Shown here: positions 51,719 through 61,154 of the stretch, in pieces
Layout of the letters: each line of letters starts with the position of its first letter
Position numbering within the stretch: position 1 is the stretch's first letter
Assembly: GCA_024235915.1 (NCBI GenBank)
Contig: JACKLO010000017.1
Span: forward strand, 80,740-144,739
Direction of reading: 5' to 3'
Source of the DNA: Burkholderiaceae bacterium
GTDB lineage: Bacteria > Pseudomonadota > Gammaproteobacteria > Burkholderiales > Burkholderiaceae_C
DNA length: 64,000 bases
The notes under the pieces: generated by a model
The model's database searches: none
The model's input: only the letters and a program-made list of their open reading frames with translations
What the model was told of the DNA's origin: nothing
Translations under genes and position numbers: made by a program

Positions 51719-52190
51719 GGCGGGCCGCCTCGATGGCAGCGATGTCGATCTTCGTCATTGTCATCATGGCGTCGAAGGCCCGCTTGGCGGCGGCCGGGTC
51801 CGGGTCGGCGATGGCATCGGTGAGGGCGCGTGGCGTGATCTGCCAAGACAGGCCCCACTTGTCCTTGCACCAGCCGCAGGCGCTGGCCTGGCCGCCGTTG
51901 GCAATGATGGCGTCCCAGAGGCGATCGGTCTCGTCCTGATCGTCGGTGGCGACCTGGAAGGAGAAGGCCTCGCAGTGCTTGAATGCCGGGCCGCCATTGA
52001 GCCCCAGGCAGGGGATGCCGAGCACCGTGAACGTCACTGTCAGGATGTTGCCCTGCTGGCCTGCCGGGTAGTCGCCCGGGGCGCGGTAGACCGTGCCGAC
52101 GGCGCTGTCGGGAAAGGTCGCTGCGTAGAACTGCGCGGCCTCCAGGGCCGAGCCGTCGTACCAGAGGCAGATGGTGTTTTTGGGCGTCAT
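51711..52190 (-). CDS. VOC family protein (PhnB-like)
   Basis: The ATG at 52190, preceded by GGAGAAG, gives 159 residues. The protein begins MTPKNTICLWYDGSALEAAQFYAATFPDS and has LTVTFTVLGIPCLGLNGGPAFKHCEAFSFQVAT and CGWCKDKWGLSWQITPRAL, the pattern of the PhnB/3-demethylubiquinone-methyltransferase-like glyoxalase superfamily (PF06983). These are cytosolic, often metal-binding, with no reaction known for most. Operon with a GST hints at detoxification, an inference from context. Confidence 0.9.
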   Translation of the reverse strand: MTPKNTICLWYDGSALEAAQFYAATFPDSAVGTVYRAPGDYPAGQQGNILTVTFTVLGIPCLGLNGGPAFKHCEAFSFQVATDDQDETDRLWDAIIANGGQASACGWCKDKWGLSWQITPRALTDAIADPDPAAAKRAFDAMMTMTKIDIAAIEAARRG

Positions 52191-52914
52191 TTGGGCTTCT
52201 CCAATCCAGTGAAGTCGTGGTGTCCGTACGACGTTCGACGGCCGTTGGTTCGACATCTCCGGACGTGCTGGTCAGGGATGGTGGCATGTTCCGGCACCTG
52301 ATTGGTCCAGGCGTTCGACATAGATGCGCGCCAGGTTGTCGGCGACGTTGGCGCGCAGCAGCCGTGCCGACAGCGCAGCGCCACCCCGCGCCACGGCGCT
52401 GGCCCGCAGGTCGTCGCCCAGCCATCGGCGCAGTTTGCGGACGGTGACGACGGCACGCTCTCGGTCCTCGCCAGGCTGCGGGGCGATGTGATTTTGGAGC
52501 TGCGCGCGTTGGTCGAGTGCCCGTTACAGGGTCCTGGCAGCCACGGCCGCCAACGGTCGCGACGACGAGCATGACCGGGTCGTTGACGTCATCGCCCGCC
52601 TCGACGTGGCCAAGCAGCAGGCACGGGTGCTGGAGCACCTGGCGCACATCAGGGGCAGCCCCAAGCTCCAACCTCGCACCGGCGAGGTGCACCTGTAGGC
52701 GATCTTTCGGAGCGCCGTCCGTCAACGCCGGCTCACGGCGAAAACCTCACCGCACGGCATCCTGCCGCTCGGTGGCAGGGCCACTCTGTGGCGCTGAACA
52801 GCCGGCGTTGTCCACGGGACTCGCCCGAAGTCACGCGATGCCGGCATCACCGCAGAATCGGCCCGGAGCCGCTTGCGTCGCGCGGGGCTGGAACAGGGTG
52901 AACGGGGAGGTTGG
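52191..52914. other. 724-bp stretch without a convincing gene
   Basis: I see no complete gene. Two fragments look like former coding sequence. On the minus strand, from about 52520 to 52266, an open frame reads helix-like with RKLRRWLGDDLRAS and ARLLRANVADNLARIYVERL, then stops. On the plus strand, 52492-52698 is open and ends in HDRVVDVIARLDVAKQQARVLEHL and GEVHL. Neither has a good start, and I recognise neither. They may be decayed genes. The last 50 bp contain the GGGGAGG ribosome-binding site of the next gene. Confidence 0.5.
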
Positions 52915-55476
52915 ATGCGAGTCGAGGATGAACGCGGCGAGCCGGCGAGCTGGCGGTGGCGTGACGCGTTGGTCGTGGTCTTCGCTGTTGTGGGACTCTC
53001 GGGCTGCGGCGGCGGTGGCGGATCGGCATCGCCGACACCGCCACCGCCGACATCGACCGAACGGTTCGACGCCAGCTACGTCGGCTACGCCCCGGGCGAC
53101 CGGCGCTTCTACCGCCTGGCCGACGGGTCCGGGTTCGAGGCCGAGCGCGTCCAGCAGGCGCTGACCGTCCGCGGTGTGCCGGCCGTCGAACTCGTGGACA
53201 TGGCAGGGACACCGACCTACCTGGCCGTCGACGATCAAGGCGTTCACCTGCTGCCCGCGGAGTCGGACCAGGGCGTGCAGTCCCTCTTCGGCGCCGTGCC
53301 GCTGGTGCGTTTCGGGCCCGCGACCGCGTCGTCGGAGGTGCTCTACGACGTGTCCAAGCAGATCACCTTCCACACGCCGCAGGGCTCGTCGGTCGAGACG
53401 AGGTCCATCCGGGTCGTCGGGTGGGTGAAAGGGTTCGAGGACATCACCACCTCGTTGGGCACGTTCCAGAAGGCGGCGAGGGTGCGGACCGAGATCACCT
53501 CGACGGCGGTGGCCGACAACATCACGGTGGCCAGCGTCCTGTTGACGGAGGAGTGGTACGTGCAGGGCGTGGGCGTCGTGAGGCGTGACGTGCAGTCCAC
53601 GGCGACCGGATCGCCGATCGTCTCCGCGTCCTACGAGCTGCTGGCCTACGAGGTCGGCGCCCGAAAGAGCGACGAACGGGCCCCGGTGCTGGCCTCGGCC
53701 GTCGTTGCGGCACCGGTGCAGCAGCCGCTGCCGCCGCCGTACATCGGCGTCACCTACGTGCAGACGACGACCTTCGGCTTCGACGACTGGATCGTGCCGA
53801 CGCCGTTGTTGAATGGTCCCGCCGTGGTCCGCGATGCAGAGAACGGCATCAGCTATCAGGGCACGCTGAGCGTGGGGGACGACTTGCGAAGCCTGCGCTT
53901 CACCCTGGAGATCGGCCTGCCGTCGAACCGGCCACTGATCCTGACCCTGCCCGACACGATCACCGACTGGGCGGGCAATCGGATGGCGGAAAGGGAGATC
54001 GCGTTCACGCGCGACACCCTGGGTCCCCAGGTGGTGTCGATGTCGCCCACGCCACTGGGCGGGGACATCGGGGCCTCGGCCGTGTTCAGGGTCAACTTCG
54101 ATGAAGCGGTGCGGGCCACGGGTGCAACGGCCGTCGTGATCCGGGGCGCCGATGGCACCGAAGCGGCTCGTCTGCCGGTGCTTGCCGAAGGCGCGAGCCT
54201 GCTGGCCACGCTGACCGAGGCGCTGCCCGGCGTGGGTGTGGCCTACGACTGGACGTTGGAAGGCCCGGTGCTCGACGCCGCTGGCAACGCCGCGGCGGGC
54301 AACTTTCCCAGCGCGCAGTTCGTGACGACGCTTGGCCGCTTCGCCAGCGCCGGCCCGGTGGAGGACCGGTGGCTCGTGGGCGCGTCATCGCTGGTGGACC
54401 TGGACGGCGACGGCCGCCCCGACTTCGTCTACTGGGCGTCGCAGGCAGAAACCGTCGGGCGCGGCCGGCTGGGCGTGCGCCTGGGGCAGGCCGACGGCGG
54501 CTTCGGCGCTGACACCATGCTGATCGAGACCCCTGACGAGTCGACGGGCCTGGTGCTCGGCGACCTGCGGGTCGGCGACTTCGATGGCGATGGCCGGCGC
54601 GACGTGGCGCTGGCCATCCCCGGACGCCTGCGCGTGTACCGGCAACGCACCCCGATGACTTTCGAGGCGGGGCCGACGGTGTACGGGTTCCTGGGCAACA
54701 TCGCCGGCGTGATCCCAGGCGCCGGCGGGCCCGACACCCTGCTGGTGATCCGCTACCCCGACACCACCGAGACGCGGCTGTTCGAGCGCCTGCGGCTCAA
54801 TGCGGGCAGCGGCACCTGGTCGGGCTTCGCGCAGATCGCGCGCGACGACAGCTATCGTGGCAGCTGGGGTCTGGTGGACCTCGACGGCGACGGGCGTACG
54901 TCGCTGGCCTGGTTGCGCCACACCGACGATGGTGTGACCGAACTGAGCACGGCGATGATCACTGCTGACGGCTTTGGCACTATCGTGCGCCGGCCCTTGC
55001 CGGGGCCGGCGTCCACCACCATCGTGCCCTATGGTGCCAGGCCGCTGGTGCTGGCCGATGTCGATGCTGATGGTGTCGCGGACCTCGTCAGCCTTCAGAC
55101 CAGCGGCTACGGTGAGCCGCCCAGCGTGTCGGTCCTGCGTGGCCTGGGCGGTGGGCAGTTCGGAACCCCGCGCACGGTACCGGTCCGCCGTGCAGGGGGC
55201 GACCTCGTCAACGACAGGGGCCAGGAGGCCGCAGTCGCCAAGGAACGGGCCGTCCATGTGGGCGACCTGGACGGTGACGGCCTGGAGGACATGCTGTTCG
55301 AGGTCCAATGGTCCGCCGGCAAGCTCGCGTTGCTGCAGCAACGCAACGATGGACGATTCGTGCCGGTCTCTGCCGCTGCACCCACGATGGACAACCCGGT
55401 ACGCGACCTGGAGGGCAACGGCACGGTGGACGTCGTCAGCCGCAACCGGATCTACCTCCAGGCGCCGGGACCCTGA
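52915..55476 (+). CDS. FG-GAP/VCBS-repeat surface lipoprotein
   Basis: The 853-residue protein has a lipoprotein signal with lipobox LSGC, followed by a Gly/Ser/Pro/Thr spacer. Residues about 55-260 are beta-rich and unassigned; about 380-480 resemble a bacterial Ig-like (SwmB/Big_5) domain with PTPLGGDIGASAVFRVNFDEAV and LDAAGNAA. From about 490 to the end come FG-GAP-type repeats with calcium loops DLDGDGRPD, DFDGDGRRD, DLDGDGRTS, DVDADGVAD and DLDGDGLED plus a degenerate DLEGNGTVD. It is probably a surface adhesion-like protein. Start: ATG 52915 after GGGGAGG. Confidence 0.85.
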   Translation: MRVEDERGEPASWRWRDALVVVFAVVGLSGCGGGGGSASPTPPPPTSTERFDASYVGYAPGDRRFYRLADGSGFEAERVQQALTVRGVPAVELVDMAGTPTYLAVDDQGVHLLPAESDQGVQSLFGAVPLVRFGPATASSEVLYDVSKQITFHTPQGSSVETRSIRVVGWVKGFEDITTSLGTFQKAARVRTEITSTAVADNITVASVLLTEEWYVQGVGVVRRDVQSTATGSPIVSASYELLAYEVGARKSDERAPVLASAVVAAPVQQPLPPPYIGVTYVQTTTFGFDDWIVPTPLLNGPAVVRDAENGISYQGTLSVGDDLRSLRFTLEIGLPSNRPLILTLPDTITDWAGNRMAEREIAFTRDTLGPQVVSMSPTPLGGDIGASAVFRVNFDEAVRATGATAVVIRGADGTEAARLPVLAEGASLLATLTEALPGVGVAYDWTLEGPVLDAAGNAAAGNFPSAQFVTTLGRFASAGPVEDRWLVGASSLVDLDGDGRPDFVYWASQAETVGRGRLGVRLGQADGGFGADTMLIETPDESTGLVLGDLRVGDFDGDGRRDVALAIPGRLRVYRQRTPMTFEAGPTVYGFLGNIAGVIPGAGGPDTLLVIRYPDTTETRLFERLRLNAGSGTWSGFAQIARDDSYRGSWGLVDLDGDGRTSLAWLRHTDDGVTELSTAMITADGFGTIVRRPLPGPASTTIVPYGARPLVLADVDADGVADLVSLQTSGYGEPPSVSVLRGLGGGQFGTPRTVPVRRAGGDLVNDRGQEAAVAKERAVHVGDLDGDGLEDMLFEVQWSAGKLALLQQRNDGRFVPVSAAAPTMDNPVRDLEGNGTVDVVSRNRIYLQAPGP

Positions 55477-55560
55477 GCGCGGTGTGCCGGCCTGCGCGCT
55501 GGCCCAGCGCGAGGGCTGGCGGGCCCTCCCGGTCGGACGGGCGACCCGAAGGGCGCGCCC

Positions 55561-56562
55561 TCAGTGCGTGAAACCGATCGGCGCCCGCTTGGCGTGGGGC
55601 CCTGGCAGATCGCCAGCCTGCACCTCGTCGCGCCCCGCCAGCCGCGCGTTGCCAAAGGCTGTCATCCAGGCCCGCCGCATCTCGCGCGGCGCCAGCCCCC
55701 CCACGCGGTCCAGCACCTCGTCGGCCGGCTCGGGGTCGAAGCGTCGCCCCCAGTCGTGCGCGCCGCGGATCGATGCGTACAGGCGCTTCGCGATGGTGCG
55801 CGCCGCATCGCGGTCGGGCATCTGCACCTCGAAGACGTTCATGCGGTTGAGGATGGGCTCGGGGATGCAGCGCTCGTCGTTGGCGGTGGCCACCCAGATG
55901 ACCTGGCTGGCGTCGATGGCCACCTCGGCGAACTCGTCGGTGAAGGCCTGCGCGGTGTCGTGCTCGAGCAGGCTGTAGAGCGCACCCAACGGGTCGTAGG
56001 CGTGTTCACCGCGCGCCTTGTCGATCTCGTCGACCACCATCACCGGGTTGGCGTACTGGCCGTCCACCAGGGTCTCGAACACCTTGCCCGGGCGCGCGCC
56101 CTTCCACTGGCTGCTGGCACCACTGAGCACCCAGCCGGCGGTGAGGCTGCTCATGCTGATGAAACCCAGGCCGGTGCCCAGCAGTTGCGACACCTCGCGC
56201 GCGAAGTGCGTCTTGCCCACGCCCGGCGGGCCCAGCAGCAGCATGGGCGTGATCTCCAGCGCATCGCGGCTGTCGTGGCACAAGGCCAGCTGACGCTTCA
56301 GGTCGTCGAGCACGTCGTGAAAGTTGGGCAACTCGTCGTACAGGTGGGCCATGGCGGGCAGGCCGCTGGGCTTCACCTGGAAACGCTCCGGGCCCTTCTC
56401 CAGCATGCGTTCGTAGGTGCTGCGCAGGCTTTCGTGGTCCTTGGGCGGCAGCTTGTCCAGCCGCTTCTCCACGTCATGCGGCCGGAACACCGCGCGCATC
56501 TGCGCGATCGGGATGTGGCCCGGTGCTGCGTGCACGGGCACCAACTCGGTCGTACTGCTCAT
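55561..56562 (-). CDS. AAA family ATPase
   Basis: The ATG at 56562, with AAGGAG upstream, gives 333 residues. A helical N-terminal region of 100 residues precedes the ATPase: Walker A GPPGVGKTH (111-119), Walker B VMVVDEID (174-181), sensor 1 VIWVATANDE, Arg-finger region PEPILNRMNVF and a C-terminal helical lid with GLAPREMRRAWMTAFGNARL. The core is like that of Lon proteases but without a peptidase domain. It is cytosolic and its partner is unknown. It stands alone, convergent with the FG-GAP lipoprotein gene. Confidence 0.88.
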   Translation of the reverse strand: MSSTTELVPVHAAPGHIPIAQMRAVFRPHDVEKRLDKLPPKDHESLRSTYERMLEKGPERFQVKPSGLPAMAHLYDELPNFHDVLDDLKRQLALCHDSRDALEITPMLLLGPPGVGKTHFAREVSQLLGTGLGFISMSSLTAGWVLSGASSQWKGARPGKVFETLVDGQYANPVMVVDEIDKARGEHAYDPLGALYSLLEHDTAQAFTDEFAEVAIDASQVIWVATANDERCIPEPILNRMNVFEVQMPDRDAARTIAKRLYASIRGAHDWGRRFDPEPADEVLDRVGGLAPREMRRAWMTAFGNARLAGRDEVQAGDLPGPHAKRAPIGFTH

Positions 56563-56706
56563 CGACGCTCCTTTGCGTGAAAGCCCCACGTGGGGACATT
56601 CAAGCAAGAAGATTGCCATGGCGAAGCACCGAAGTGGACCCGGGAAGGTCCTCAATCCGCGCCGCGGGCATCAGCAGCCGACACGCGCGGCTGCCAACGA
56701 CGGCGC

Positions 56707-58506
56707 TCAGTCCACGTCCATCCAGCGCCAGAAGTCGCGCGCGAACGGGTGTGGACGAAAGCCATGCACACGCGCCTGCGTGAGGTACAGCGCCAGCGGG
56801 TGGAAGCTGGGCACCATGGGCATCTGCGCCACCGACAGCTTCATCGCCTGCGCGATCAACGCGTCGCGCTCAGGGCCGTCGGGCAGCGACTGCTGGGCCT
56901 CGTACAGCCGGTCGAAAGCCGGCAACTGGAAGCGCGGCGTGTTGGACTGGCCGGCGTTGGGGCCGTAGAGCAGGTCCAGGAAGTACTGGCCATCGGGCAG
57001 CGCCGCCACCCAGCCGGTGTTCCACATCATCAGCCGGCCGGCGCGCGCGGCCTTGATGTTCTCCTGCCACTGCGCCACGCGGAAGCTGATGCGCACGCCG
57101 ATGGCGTCCATCGCGCTCTTCCACAGCGTCTGCTGGGCGCGCGACTTCTGCGTGGGTTCGGTGTGGCAGACCAGTTCGAAGGGCGTGCCGTCGGGCTGCT
57201 CGCGCCAGCCATCGCCGTCACGGTCGGTCCAGCCGTGCAGGTCCAGCAGCGCTTTCGCGCGCGCCGGGTCGTGGTCACCGGCCTCGGTCTTCAGCGTCGG
57301 GTCCCAGCCGCTGACGCCCGGCGGCATCACGCTCTGCGCGACCACGCCCGCGCCCTGGGCGATGAGGTCGATCTCCCGCTGTGCGTTCCAGGCCAGCGCC
57401 ACGGCACGGCGCAGCGCCACACGCTCGGGCGTGAAGCCGCCAACCAGCGGATGGTTCATCGCGAAGTACGTGAACCAGGTCTGCGGCAGGGCCAGCGGGT
57501 GCAGTTGCACGCCGCGCCGGGCCAGGTGCGGCGCCAGGCGGCCGTGCGGTGCTGCCAGGGCCGAGAACTCCGGCGGCACCGTCACGTGGTCGAGTTCGCC
57601 ACGCAGAAAGGCCAGCCAGCGCGGCTGCGCCTCCTGGATGATGGCGATCTCCACCCGGTCGATCAGCGGCAGCGCCTGGCCGCGCAGGCGCGCAGCCACG
57701 GCCTGCGCGGCCGGGTCGTCGGCCGCCGGCACTTCGTCGAACACACGCCGCCGGTACACCGGGTTGCGTTCCAGCACGATGCGCGAACTGCGCGTCCACG
57801 CGGCGAGGCGGTAGGGCCCGGTGCCCACGGGCACCAGCATGCTGCGGCCGGGTTCGGCCTCGATGACCTCGCGCGCCACGGCGCCGGCCAGGGCCGGGCT
57901 GGCGAAGACCCAGGGCAGGCGCGGCACCGGGCGGTCGGTGCGCACCTCGAAGCGGTAGCGGTCCAGCGCGCGCAGGCCCGGCACCTCGGTGTCGTAGTCG
58001 AAACGTCCGGTCTCACGGGCCCGTGCGCGCAGCGCAGGCAGCCCGAGCAGGCCGGCGTTGAGGTGGTGGAACAGCACCGGGCTCGGGTGTGCCGGATCCC
58101 AGTAGCGTTTGAGGCTGTAGACGTAGTCGGCCGCCACCAGTTCGCGTTCGCGGCCACCGAAGGCCGGGTGGTCGCTGAACAGCGTGCCGGGGCGCAGCGT
58201 GAAGACGAAGCGCTGGTGGTTTTCCGACACCTCGGGCAGCGCCACCGCCGTGTTGGGCACCAACGCCGCCGGGCGCGCCAGGTGGGCGTAGGCCAGCGGC
58301 GCGTCGAACAGGCTGCCGACGATGGACGTGGACACCGTGTCGCTCAGCTGCACCGGGTCGAAACCGGCCTCGCTGCCGGCGAAGGCGACGCGCAGCAGCT
58401 TGTGGCCGCGGTCACTGGCCGTCGCGGCTGTTGCTGCCGTTGCGGCCGGCACAGCGCCGGCCAGGGCGGCCGCCTGCAGCAGCGTACGCCGCTTCAGCGC
58501 ACCCAC
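56707..58506 (-). CDS. Peptide/nickel-type ABC transporter substrate-binding protein (SBP_bac_5)
   Basis: The 599-residue protein has an N-terminal export signal (KRRTLLQAAALAGAVPAATAATAA, twin Arg present but incomplete Tat motif). The body follows the OppA/DppA fold: LRVAFAGSEAGFDPVQLSDTVSTSIVGSLFD, FTLRPGTLFSD, LVPVGTGPYRLAAW and FTYFAMNHPLVGGFTPERVALRRAVALAWN. It binds peptides or similar ligands in the periplasm. No permease or ATPase genes are adjacent. Its ATG lies inside the end of gspF (13-bp overlap), so it is expressed with the type II secretion operon. Confidence 0.92.
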   Translation of the reverse strand: MGALKRRTLLQAAALAGAVPAATAATAATASDRGHKLLRVAFAGSEAGFDPVQLSDTVSTSIVGSLFDAPLAYAHLARPAALVPNTAVALPEVSENHQRFVFTLRPGTLFSDHPAFGGRERELVAADYVYSLKRYWDPAHPSPVLFHHLNAGLLGLPALRARARETGRFDYDTEVPGLRALDRYRFEVRTDRPVPRLPWVFASPALAGAVAREVIEAEPGRSMLVPVGTGPYRLAAWTRSSRIVLERNPVYRRRVFDEVPAADDPAAQAVAARLRGQALPLIDRVEIAIIQEAQPRWLAFLRGELDHVTVPPEFSALAAPHGRLAPHLARRGVQLHPLALPQTWFTYFAMNHPLVGGFTPERVALRRAVALAWNAQREIDLIAQGAGVVAQSVMPPGVSGWDPTLKTEAGDHDPARAKALLDLHGWTDRDGDGWREQPDGTPFELVCHTEPTQKSRAQQTLWKSAMDAIGVRISFRVAQWQENIKAARAGRLMMWNTGWVAALPDGQYFLDLLYGPNAGQSNTPRFQLPAFDRLYEAQQSLPDGPERDALIAQAMKLSVAQMPMVPSFHPLALYLTQARVHGFRPHPFARDFWRWMDVD

Positions 58507-59708
58507 GTGTTGATCTGGATGATGGGCAGCAGCACCGCCAGCACGATGACCAGCACGATCAGGCCCATGGCCACCACCAGCAGCGGTTCCAGCAGCGTGG
58601 CCGCCGCCATGGCCCGGCGCTGCACTTCGGCCGACAGCTGGGCCGCGGCACGCTGCAGCATGCGCGGCAGGGTGCCGGTCTGTTCACCCAGGCGGGCGAA
58701 CATGGCCAGCAGGCCCGGGAAACGCGGCTTGCTGGCCAGCGCCGCGGCCAGTGGTGCCCCTTCGCGCACGCGCACCAGGGCATCCAGCGCGTCGGCGCGC
58801 ATGGCGCGGTTGCCCAGGGTCTCCGCCGCCGCCTGCAGCGCCTTCAGGATGGGCACGCCGGCCCCGGCCAGCATGGCCAGCGTGGCGCCGAAGCGTGCGG
58901 CGTTGTAGCCGCGTGCCAGCCGGCCGGCCAGCGGCAGGCGCAGGAACAGCGCGTCGGTGCGCTCACGGAAGGCCTCGGCGCGGCGCGCCCACAGGAAGGC
59001 GGCCACGCCGGCGACGCCACCCAGCGCCACCAGCCATCCCCACTGGCGCACGAAGGACGACAGCGCCAGCAGCGCCACGGTCAGGAACGGCAGGCTACGC
59101 CGCGAGCTGGTGAACACATTGGCCACCTGCGGCACCACATAGGTCATCAGGAAGACCACGATCAGCACCGCGATCACCGAGATGATGGCCGGGTAGAGCA
59201 TGGCGCCGACCAGCTTGGCCCGCAGCGCCTGGCGCTCCTCCAGGTCGGTGGCCAGCGAGTCCAGCACCGGACCCAGCGCACCGCTGGCTTCGCCAGCCGA
59301 GACCACGGCGCGGTAGACGTCGTCGAATTCGCGCGGCGCGGCCGACAGGGCGCGGGCAAACGGGCTGCCGGCATTGACCTCGCTCTTCAGGTGGGCGATG
59401 AGCTCACGCTGGCGCTGGTCCTCGGCTTCGTCCGCCAGGGCCGTGAGCGCACGCTCCAGCGGCAGGCCGGAGGCCACCAGGCCCGCAAGCTGGCGGGTCC
59501 ACACCGCCAGGGCGGTGGCGGAGAACACGCGGCGCGTGAAGCGGACACCGTCACCATCGGAAGCCGCCGCGGCCACCGGCTGCACGTCCATCGGCACCAG
59601 GCCGCGGCCGCGCAGGCTGGCGCGAGCAGCCTTGGCGTTGTCGGCCTCGACCAGGCCGTTGATGCTCTTGCCGGCGGCGTCGAGCGCGTCGTAGCGGTAG
59701 GCGGGCAC
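58494..59708 (-). CDS. gspF: Type II secretion inner-membrane platform protein GspF
   Basis: The 404-residue protein begins MPAYRYDALDAAGKSINGLVEADNA, as GspF does, and has two repeated cytosolic T2SSF domains (about 70-195 and 270-395), each with helices such as LTALADEAEDQRQRELIAHLKSEVNAGSPFARALS. Three membrane helices lie at about 170, 225 and 375. GspF links the GspE motor to pseudopilus assembly. It lies 10 bp downstream of gspE. Confidence 0.96.
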   Translation of the reverse strand: MPAYRYDALDAAGKSINGLVEADNAKAARASLRGRGLVPMDVQPVAAAASDGDGVRFTRRVFSATALAVWTRQLAGLVASGLPLERALTALADEAEDQRQRELIAHLKSEVNAGSPFARALSAAPREFDDVYRAVVSAGEASGALGPVLDSLATDLEERQALRAKLVGAMLYPAIISVIAVLIVVFLMTYVVPQVANVFTSSRRSLPFLTVALLALSSFVRQWGWLVALGGVAGVAAFLWARRAEAFRERTDALFLRLPLAGRLARGYNAARFGATLAMLAGAGVPILKALQAAAETLGNRAMRADALDALVRVREGAPLAAALASKPRFPGLLAMFARLGEQTGTLPRMLQRAAAQLSAEVQRRAMAAATLLEPLLVVAMGLIVLVIVLAVLLPIIQINTWVR

Positions 59709-59718
59709 TTTGTTGGGC

Positions 59719-61140
59719 CTACTCTCTGGTGACGCGCAGGACCTCTTCGGCCGACGTCGTGCCGTCGGCGATCAGCCGCTGCCCGTCCTCGCGCATCGCG
59801 CGCAGACCGGCGTCGCGCGCCGCGGCCAGCAGCTTGGCTTCCGGCGCCTGCTCGTGGATCAGCGACTGGATCGCGGCGTCCACCGTCATCAGCTCGTAGA
59901 CGCCGGTGCGGCCCTTGTAGCCGCTCATCGCGCAGGCCGGGCAGCCCACCGGGTGCCAGCGCCCGTCCGTGCCCAGCGTCTTGCAGGCCGGGCACAGCTT
60001 GCGCACCAGGCGCTGCGCCAGCACGCCCAGCAGGCTGGAGCTGAGCAGGAAGGGCTCGATGCCCATGTCCACCAGGCGGGTGACGGCGCTGGGCGCGTCG
60101 TTGGTGTGCAGCGTGGCCAGCACCAGGTGGCCGGTGAGGCTGGCCTGCACGGCGATCTGCGCCGTCTCGTGGTCGCGAATCTCGCCGATCATGATCACGT
60201 CCGGGTCCTGGCGCAGGATGGCGCGCAGGGCCTTGGCGAAGGTGAGCTCGATCTTCGGGTTGACCTGCGTCTGGCCGATGCCCGGCAGCTCGTACTCGAT
60301 CGGGTCCTCCACCGTCAGCACGTTGGTGGTGCTGGTGTCCACGCGGCCCAGGCTGGCGTAGAGCGTGGTGGTCTTGCCGCTGCCGGTGGGCCCGGTGACG
60401 AGCAGGATGCCGTGCGGCTGCTGGATGAGGCGGCCGAAGGCATCGAGCACGTCGCCGCTCATGCCCAGGCCCTCGAGCGTGAACTTGGATTCCGTCTTGT
60501 CCAGCAGGCGCAGCACCGCGCGTTCGCCATGCGCCGACGGCAGCGTGGACACGCGCACGTCGATGGCGCGGCCGCCGATGCGCAGGCTGATGCGGCCGTC
60601 CTGTGGCAGGCGCTTCTCGGCGATGTCGAGCTCTGCCATGATCTTCAGGCGCGAGATCAGCGCCGCGTGCAGCGCCTTGTTGGGCTGCACCACCTCGCGC
60701 AGCGTGCCGTCGACGCGGAAGCGCACCGCGCTGCTGCGCTCGTAGGGCTCGATGTGGATGTCGCTGGCGCCGTCCTTCGCGGCCTGCGTCAGCAGCGCGT
60801 TGAGCATGCGGATGATGGGCGCGTCGTCGGCGGCCTCCAGCAGGTCCTCCACCGCGGGCAGGTCCTGCATCATGCGGCTGAGGTCGACGCCGCTTTCCAC
60901 TTCGCCGATGACGGCGGCAGCACTGCTTTCGCCCCCGGCGTAGACGGCGGCGATGCGCTGCGCCAGCGTGGCCTCGGGCTCGTGCTCGTGGCGCGCCACG
61001 GCGAAACGCCGGCCCACCTCGGCCAGCGCCGCCAGCGGCGTGCGCTCGCAGGCGTGCAGCACCAGCTCGCGGCCGTCGTCTTCCAGCAGCAGCACGTTCG
61101 TCTTCGCGAACGTGTAGGGCAGGGGGTGGCGGGCGCCCAT
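59719..61140 (-). CDS. gspE: Type II secretion ATPase GspE
   Basis: The 473-residue ATPase has Walker A GPTGSGKTTTLYA (250-262), an Asp box, Walker B DPDVIMIGEIRD (312-323), the His box LATLHTNDAPSAVTRL and a tetracysteine zinc site of two CPAC pairs (383-386 and 400-403). An N1E-type domain occupies the first 100 residues. It powers pseudopilus assembly at the cytosolic face of the inner membrane. It is encoded between gspD and gspF. Confidence 0.97.
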   Translation of the reverse strand: MGARHPLPYTFAKTNVLLLEDDGRELVLHACERTPLAALAEVGRRFAVARHEHEPEATLAQRIAAVYAGGESSAAAVIGEVESGVDLSRMMQDLPAVEDLLEAADDAPIIRMLNALLTQAAKDGASDIHIEPYERSSAVRFRVDGTLREVVQPNKALHAALISRLKIMAELDIAEKRLPQDGRISLRIGGRAIDVRVSTLPSAHGERAVLRLLDKTESKFTLEGLGMSGDVLDAFGRLIQQPHGILLVTGPTGSGKTTTLYASLGRVDTSTTNVLTVEDPIEYELPGIGQTQVNPKIELTFAKALRAILRQDPDVIMIGEIRDHETAQIAVQASLTGHLVLATLHTNDAPSAVTRLVDMGIEPFLLSSSLLGVLAQRLVRKLCPACKTLGTDGRWHPVGCPACAMSGYKGRTGVYELMTVDAAIQSLIHEQAPEAKLLAAARDAGLRAMREDGQRLIADGTTSAEEVLRVTRE

Positions 61141-61154
61141 GGGTGCACCGCGCC

